Positions 59,807 to 64,000 of a DNA stretch of 64,000 bases are shown here, in pieces. This DNA comes from SIAQ01 sp964484265. Lineage in GTDB: Bacteria; Planctomycetota; Planctomycetia; Gemmatales; Gemmataceae. The notes below the pieces were generated by a model. That model did no database searches and was not told the DNA's origin. It worked only from the letters and a program-made list of their open reading frames with translations. Where the stretch lies: the NCBI GenBank assembly GCA_964484265.1, contig CAZAFH010000023.1, positions 1 through 64,000 on the forward strand, read 5' to 3'. Each line of letters starts with the position of its first letter. Position 1 is the first letter of the stretch. The translations under genes and the position numbers were made by a program.

Positions 59807-59820
59807 TCAATTGTTCCAGA

Positions 59821-59899
59821 AGCCCAGGGGTGAGGTACTCCGAACCCCTGGGATCGTGAGGCCTAATCCCAGAGGTTCGGAGTGCCTCACCCCTGGGCT
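59821..59899. repeat. long inverted repeat (family c)
   Basis: Arms 59821-59854 and 59866-59899 match at about 32 of 34 positions with an 11-nt loop. It is the second copy of the 28807 element. Here it lies between divergent genes, so it is not only a terminator. Confidence 0.92.
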
Positions 59900-59926
59900 T
59901 GAATCCTATTTGCTTACAATGATCCT

Positions 59927-61006
59927 ATGAAAATCCTCGTCATCGAAGCGAACGGCCTCTCCTCGGCATACCTCGGGTGTTACGGCAACGATTGGGTCGG
60001 GACGCCAAACCTCGATCGGTTCGCGGCGGATGGCATCGTGTTCGACTGGCATATCGCTGACCAACCCGACCTTTCGCGAGAACGTCCCTGGGCGGAACGC
60101 AGCGTCGCAACCGGTCGGCATGCGGGCGGCGTGGAGCTGTTCTCGCCGCGCGTCGTCCCGTGCTTGGGTCTGAAGACGTTCGCCGACGACGCAATCCATG
60201 CGATCGAATCCGAGAGTGATTGCCTGTGGATCGATGGTCCAACGTTGACTCCGCCGTGGCTTCTCGATGACGACGTGCTCGACGCTTACTTCGATGAGGA
60301 CGACGCGGAGGAACGCCTTACGCCTTGGCCTGATCCGCCGATGACGTGTGCGACTCTCGACGAGGCCGAGATCGTGACGCTGCAAAACACCTACGCAGCG
60401 GTGGTGACGTTTTTCGACGCGCAGCTTGGCCGAGTTTTAGATCACGTGAAATCGCGCCCGGACCTGTTAATCTGCGTCACAGCACGCGCGGGGTTGCCGC
60501 TTGGAGAGCACGGCATGATCGGCGCGCCCAGGCCTTGGCTGCATGCCGAACTCGTGCATGTGCCGATGATCCTTCGGCTGCCCGGCGGAACCGATGCAGG
60601 CATGCGCATCGCAGCGTTGACGCAACCCGTCGATCTGACGGCAACGCTCTTGGAAGCCCGCGGTGCACCGATTCCGCCGATGCATGGCCGCAGCCTTTGG
60701 CCTTTACTTCGGCAGGAGACGCCGGCGGTCAGGCCGTGCGCGGTTTCGTCGCTGAGTGTCGATCGATTTGAAAGCTGGCTATTGCGATCGCCGGACTGGT
60801 CGTTTCACCTGCCCACGCGACAACTCGAGGCCAGCGAACCGCTCAAACCGAAGCTGTTCGTGAAGCCCGAGGACCGCTGGGAAGTCAACGATCTTTGGCA
60901 GCAGCAAGTCGATCGGGCCGACGAATTCGAGCGTGTGCTGCGAGCGTTTATCGCGACGCTTTCCCAACCGGACGCGCCGACGTATCCACCGATCGATTTC
61001 GCGTGA
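59927..61006 (+). CDS. sulfatase-fold protein lacking catalytic residues
   Basis: 359 aa. The fold is clear: LGCYGNDWVGTPNLDRFAAD, LGRVLDHVKSRPDLLICV, LGEHGMIGAPRPWLHAELVH and VPMILRLPGG. Every key site is missing, though: the metal Asp pair is EANG, the C/S-x-P-x-R formylglycine motif is absent (ADQPDLSRERPWAER instead), and the usual SDHG reads ARAG. It is also short for a sulfatase. No signal peptide is seen, so it probably stays in the cytoplasm. A binding or regulatory pseudoenzyme seems likely. Confidence 0.75.
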   Translation: MKILVIEANGLSSAYLGCYGNDWVGTPNLDRFAADGIVFDWHIADQPDLSRERPWAERSVATGRHAGGVELFSPRVVPCLGLKTFADDAIHAIESESDCLWIDGPTLTPPWLLDDDVLDAYFDEDDAEERLTPWPDPPMTCATLDEAEIVTLQNTYAAVVTFFDAQLGRVLDHVKSRPDLLICVTARAGLPLGEHGMIGAPRPWLHAELVHVPMILRLPGGTDAGMRIAALTQPVDLTATLLEARGAPIPPMHGRSLWPLLRQETPAVRPCAVSSLSVDRFESWLLRSPDWSFHLPTRQLEASEPLKPKLFVKPEDRWEVNDLWQQQVDRADEFERVLRAFIATLSQPDAPTYPPIDFA

Positions 61007-61082
61007 TGCCATTTCCGCTTGCGGCTTGGCGCTCTGCCGACAAGCTTGCAGCTTTCTTCCTATTTCCAAGCTTTCTGTGAGT

Positions 61083-61119
61083 GCAAGTTCCTGCGAGACG
61101 CTGATCGATTTGATAAAAA
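61083..61119 (+). repeat. 37-nt direct repeat, copy A
   Basis: GCAAGTTCCTGCGAGACGCT and the following bases to TGATAAAAA. It matches copy B at 61600-61636 in 30 of 37 positions. It lies 57 nt before the ATG of the Cys-cluster gene. Confidence 0.75.
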
Positions 61120-61175
61120 ACTCCGGTACATTCTCAATAAACTGCGAACCAGCCCTCAAGTTTGTCGTACGTGTA

Positions 61176-61541
61176 ATGACCAGGCGAATTAAATTGGTCA
61201 ACGACATTCCCAAGGACGATTTTCGCAAAGAGGATTCGGTGGGCGGTTTGGTCATCAACGAAATCGCGTCGCTCACCCGAGACGAAAAAGAGTTCATCCT
61301 GGACTTTTTTCCCGACATCCATTTCAGCAAAATGCTCATCCTCGAAGAAGTTCGCACGCCAGTATCGGAAGGCGCGTCGGTCGGTGCGATAACCGAAGGC
61401 GGTTGCTGTTGCAGCGTGGCAGCCATCGGCGGCTTGTGCGGTCTGGGCCTCATTTTGTGGGCCGGATTAAGAGGTGGCGGCGCCGAACAGAATACGAACG
61501 CCGATTCGGCCCATGGCAAACGACGAAAACGCCAATTCTAA
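61176..61541 (+). CDS. small membrane protein with Cys cluster
   Basis: 121 aa from ATG 61176; no strong ribosome site. The first 75 residues are charged and soluble (LVNDIPKDDFRKEDSVGGLV; RDEKEFILDFFPDIHF). Then GGCCCSVAAIGGLCGLGLIL forms a Gly/Cys-rich membrane segment (Cys77-79, Cys88), followed by a basic tail (HGKRRKRQF). The gene sits between two copies of a 37-nt direct repeat. I recognise no family. It could be a membrane protein with metal-binding or lipidated cysteines; a leader-peptide-like precursor is a less likely alternative. Confidence 0.55.
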   Translation: MTRRIKLVNDIPKDDFRKEDSVGGLVINEIASLTRDEKEFILDFFPDIHFSKMLILEEVRTPVSEGASVGAITEGGCCCSVAAIGGLCGLGLILWAGLRGGGAEQNTNADSAHGKRRKRQF

Positions 61542-61709
61542 GGGAATTGAAGCGGCTCGACTTCCTGGAAGGAACGGTTAAAATCTCCTACTCTCGCACG
61601 CAAGCTCTTGCGAGACGCTTGCCGCTATGATAAAAATAAACATCGGCGCAAGCGTTTCGCACCCTCCGGACAAACCTGCCGGACGCTGCCTATCCATCTT
61701 CGGAAACCG
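61542..61709. other. intergenic region before the DUF1501 remnant
   Basis: 168 nt holding repeat copy B and its hairpin. No gene is supported. Confidence 0.5.
61600..61636 (+). repeat. 37-nt direct repeat, copy B
   Basis: Second copy of the element at 61083. It also carries an inverted partner: GCGAGACGCTTGC (61610-61622) pairs with GCAAGCGTTTCGC (61648-61660). It lies 74 nt before the DUF1501 remnant. Confidence 0.72.
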
Positions 61710-61901
61710 ATGCAAACCATCTTCTCCAAACCCCACAAGCATGGCGACGTTTGCGACAGGCAGTATCGCCGTGACTTCCTCACCATCGGCGGATCGATCG
61801 CGGACGGGCTGATGCTTCTCGATGTCCTTCGCGCCGAGGCGGCACAACGCCGGGCCATGCACCACACGGCGAACATCCACATCCACCTGGCTGGACGTTG
61901 A
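61710..61901 (+). pseudogene. N-terminal remnant of a DUF1501-family protein
   Basis: 63 codons then TGA. The fragment has KPHKHGDVCDRQYRRDFLTI, then GGSIADGLMLLDVLRAEAA and finally ANIHIHLAGR, which is the Tat-type twin-arginine leader (RRDF) and first strand of planctomycete DUF1501 proteins (normally about 400-480 aa, continuing with a PGGPSHxD motif). It stops exactly where that metal-motif region should begin. The rest of the gene is absent from the window, so it is a truncated pseudogene. Similarity judged by eye from known family leaders. Confidence 0.62.
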
Positions 61902-62056
61902 GCGAAGAAGAACGACAAATAGCGGCTCGGCGAGCGCTGGGAAAGTATCGGACGCGATCGCCGCCGAGCTTGTGGGCATGGCGCAGAGTCGCCGCAAACA
62001 ACTTGAACGCGCAATCTCCTGCGTTGAGGAGCGTTCCGGGCTGAGCGAGGCTGCCG

Positions 62057-64000
62057 ATGATGGAAACGAATAAGGCCGTGTCGAAAGTGAGGCCCGACGA
62101 GCAGTTGTGGCAACGTTGGCGTGACGGGGAGCGCGTCGACCTGGCCGAGTTCTTGGCCGGCTTCCGTTCATTGCAACCAACCGAGCTGGTGGCAGTGCTG
62201 CTCATTGATCAGAGCGAACGCTGGCGACGGGGTGAGCGCATCCCGGCCGAAACCTATCTGCGCCGCTTCCCCTCACTCGACGCCGAGGTCGAGGCGGTCG
62301 TGGAACTGGCGTACGGCGAGTTCTTGCTGCGTGAAGAACTCGGAGAAAAGCCGGCGTTTGAGGAATATCTGCAGCGTTTCCCGAGGTACCAGGCGCAGCT
62401 TGATCTGCATCGTGCACTCCAGCGGAAATCCGCATCCGCGGGATCCAGCGGCACGGCAAAGCAAACGCCGCCGGCGTCGGCTGCCGAGCGGACGCCGGGG
62501 CCAACAAGTTCGCGCGACCCCGGTGTCCTCCCGCGGTCCTTCGGCCGATACACGCTGAGAAAGCTTCTCGGCAAGGGGGGCATGGGCCGCGTCTATCTCG
62601 CGCATGATCCACAACTCGATCGTCTGGTGGCGCTCAAGATGCCGAATCCTGTCGAGGATGTGGGCTGGCGGGAGCGTTTTTTGACTGAGGCGCGGGCAGC
62701 CGCCACCCTCACGCACCCGAATGTGTGTCCGGTCTACGAGGTCGGCGAAGTGGACACGCAACCCTACCTGACGATGGCCTTCATCGAAGGCGAAACCCTG
62801 GCAGCCAAGCTAACACGCGAAGGCCCTTTCAATTCGGCGGATGCAGTAGAATTGGTCGCCACCGTGGCGAGAGCGATGCACGAGGCGCACCGTCGCGGCA
62901 TCATCCACCGCGACCTGAAGCCGGCCAACGTGATGCTTGACTCGGTCGGCCGACCTGTGATCATGGACTTCGGCCTCGCCATACGCTCGACTGGGGCCGA
63001 TGATTTGCGCATGACCCTGACCGGCGTGGCTCTGGGGACACCAGCTTATATGCCGCCCGAGCAGGCCGGCGGCGATCAGGACGCCATCGGCCCGCCTGCG
63101 GATGTCTACTCTCTTGGGGTCATCCTCTTCGAACTGGTCACCGGGCGGACGCCGTTCCGTGCCAAGACCTTCGGCAAACTTCTCGCCCAGATCGAACGCG
63201 ATCCGCCGCCATCGCCGAGTTCGCTTAACCCGAATGTCGACTTGGCCCTTGAAGCTTTGATACTTACTGCACTAGCAAAGGCGCCGAACGATCGTTTCTT
63301 CTCGGCGGGGGATTTCGCTGACGCCCTTGAACGCCACCAACAGGGTGATCGCGCCGGCCTCATTTCCCGCTACAGCCAACAATTCGTGACCACGAAATCG
63401 GTCACTGGCTTTCAGTCGGACTCCACTGCAACCTTGCCATCGCCGCGTTCCAAACGCGGGTGGTGGTTACTCGGGTCGGCGGCGCTGATTTTTCTATTGA
63501 CGGCACTCGGCGCGGGCATCTACATAGAAACCGACTACGGCCAAATTGTGGTGCAGTTGAGCGATCCGAATGCGAAAGTGGACGTACGCGTGAATGGGCA
63601 GGAAGTGACGCTCACCGCGGTCGGCGGCAAACCAATCCGTGTCCGCGCCGGCAAAAATCAAAAGCTGGAGGTGAGCGGCACCGACTTCGAAACGATCGCT
63701 GACTCATTCAACCTGAAGCGTGGCGATATTCACATTGCACGCGTGACGCTGAAGCCGCGCCTGGCAATGGTGAAAAAAGGGCGCGACCCGATTCCCGTTG
63801 ATCCACCGAAGAAGGAACCGATCGATCTACGGAAGAAGACCCCGTCCGATCCACCGAAGAAGGAACCGATCGATCCACCGAAGAAGGTCCTGCCGCCGAA
63901 ACCGGTGCCGTTTCCGGAAAAGTCCACGCTGATAGAGATCGCTGGTTGGCAGATCCTCACGGATGCCAATAGGGACGAGATGCAGGCCTGGCTCGATGCG
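62057..64000 (+). CDS. transmembrane Ser/Thr protein kinase (C-terminus beyond window)
   Basis: 648 codons, no stop before the window end. Start ATG 62057 (ATG 62060 also possible). Residues 1-160 hold a planctomycete kinase N-terminal region (DEQLWQRWRDGERVDLAEFL, LRRFPSLDAEVEAVVELAYG). The kinase domain is at about 165-435: LGKGGMGRVYLA, VALKM, IIHRDLKPANVMLD, DFGLA, TPAYMPPEQ; all catalytic residues are intact. The membrane segment is at about 469-491 (WLLGSAALIFLLTALGAGIY). A PEGA-like beta domain and Pro/Lys repeats (DPPKKEPID) follow. The outer domain's end is missing, so its ligand class is unknown. Confidence 0.9.
   Translation, partial: MMETNKAVSKVRPDEQLWQRWRDGERVDLAEFLAGFRSLQPTELVAVLLIDQSERWRRGERIPAETYLRRFPSLDAEVEAVVELAYGEFLLREELGEKPAFEEYLQRFPRYQAQLDLHRALQRKSASAGSSGTAKQTPPASAAERTPGPTSSRDPGVLPRSFGRYTLRKLLGKGGMGRVYLAHDPQLDRLVALKMPNPVEDVGWRERFLTEARAAATLTHPNVCPVYEVGEVDTQPYLTMAFIEGETLAAKLTREGPFNSADAVELVATVARAMHEAHRRGIIHRDLKPANVMLDSVGRPVIMDFGLAIRSTGADDLRMTLTGVALGTPAYMPPEQAGGDQDAIGPPADVYSLGVILFELVTGRTPFRAKTFGKLLAQIERDPPPSPSSLNPNVDLALEALILTALAKAPNDRFFSAGDFADALERHQQGDRAGLISRYSQQFVTTKSVTGFQSDSTATLPSPRSKRGWWLLGSAALIFLLTALGAGIYIETDYGQIVVQLSDPNAKVDVRVNGQEVTLTAVGGKPIRVRAGKNQKLEVSGTDFETIADSFNLKRGDIHIARVTLKPRLAMVKKGRDPIPVDPPKKEPIDLRKKTPSDPPKKEPIDPPKKVLPPKPVPFPEKSTLIEIAGWQILTDANRDEMQAWLDA

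Noticed and set aside
60779..61519. Minus-strand frame opposite the pseudo-sulfatase end and the Cys-cluster gene
   Set aside because: No ribosome site or domain; it crosses the direct repeat and a gene boundary.
61902..62073. Open frame ending in ELVGMAQSRRKQLERAIS just before the kinase
   Set aside because: No start codon with a ribosome site and no recognised family; kept only as possible remains of a rearrangement.

Overview
The window looks like a chromosomal segment of a planctomycete, most likely a member of or near the family Gemmataceae. The evidence is family-level: large membrane Ser/Thr kinases fused to long extracytoplasmic domains, ECF sigma/anti-sigma pairs, sulfatases, a tricorn-type protease, PQQ-like propeller and DUF4058 proteins, a DUF1501 remnant, and many long intergenic inverted repeats, including the pair whose shadow translation reads AQTFLSV. 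No rRNA, tRNA, CRISPR array, phage or complete insertion sequence was recognised. Gene calls rest on reading the sequence; no database search was run.

Layout. 0.1-2.8 kb (minus): ECF sigma factor, zinc-finger anti-sigma factor and a secreted PQQ-like propeller protein. 3.1-7.1 kb (plus): a duplicated two-gene unit of small low-complexity lipoproteins, a membrane sulfatase/LtaS-like protein and another tiny lipoprotein. 7.2-10.3 kb (minus): tricorn-like protease. 10.6-11.8 kb: glycosyltransferase. 11.8-19.5 kb (minus): two esterases, PaiB-like and TauE-like proteins, an RsbW-like anti-sigma kinase and a Ser/Thr kinase with a beta-helix-like sensor. 19.8-25 kb (plus): PAP2-like protein, TPR protein, thioredoxin-like protein, rhamnulokinase and an AT-rich orphan gene. 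25-33.4 kb: DUF4058, hemN, hemC, a HIT protein, a TPM-domain protein, hslVU and a THUMP methyltransferase. 33.6-43.9 kb: heparinase-like protein, DUF5658-like protein, a protein with 29 PT-type pentapeptide repeats, a three-gene HTTM operon, a sulfatase and MgtE. 44.2-53.3 kb (plus): treZ, a second ECF sigma factor, an anti-sigma factor fused to a macroglobulin-like ectodomain, and a membrane protein with an N-terminal HTH and a long Asp/Ser-rich linker. 53.3-64 kb: LeuC-type dehydratase, a Zn-ribbon membrane protein, a degenerate M48-like lipoprotein, an M20 dipeptidase, a YchF-like GTPase, an SDR, a pseudo-sulfatase, a small Cys-cluster membrane protein, a DUF1501 remnant and a Ser/Thr kinase that runs off the end.

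How the genes fit together. Housekeeping functions (heme synthesis, HslVU, LeuC, YchF, rRNA or tRNA methylation, Mg2+ transport, trehalose and rhamnose metabolism) are interspersed with envelope and signalling genes. Two independent ECF systems are translationally coupled to their anti-sigma factors. Two transmembrane kinases and one soluble anti-sigma kinase add further signalling. The most unusual items are the duplicated lipoprotein unit, the anti-sigma/macroglobulin fusion, the HTH-acidic-TM protein, the PT-pentapeptide protein, several probable pseudoenzymes, and the dense set of gene-boundary hairpin repeats.
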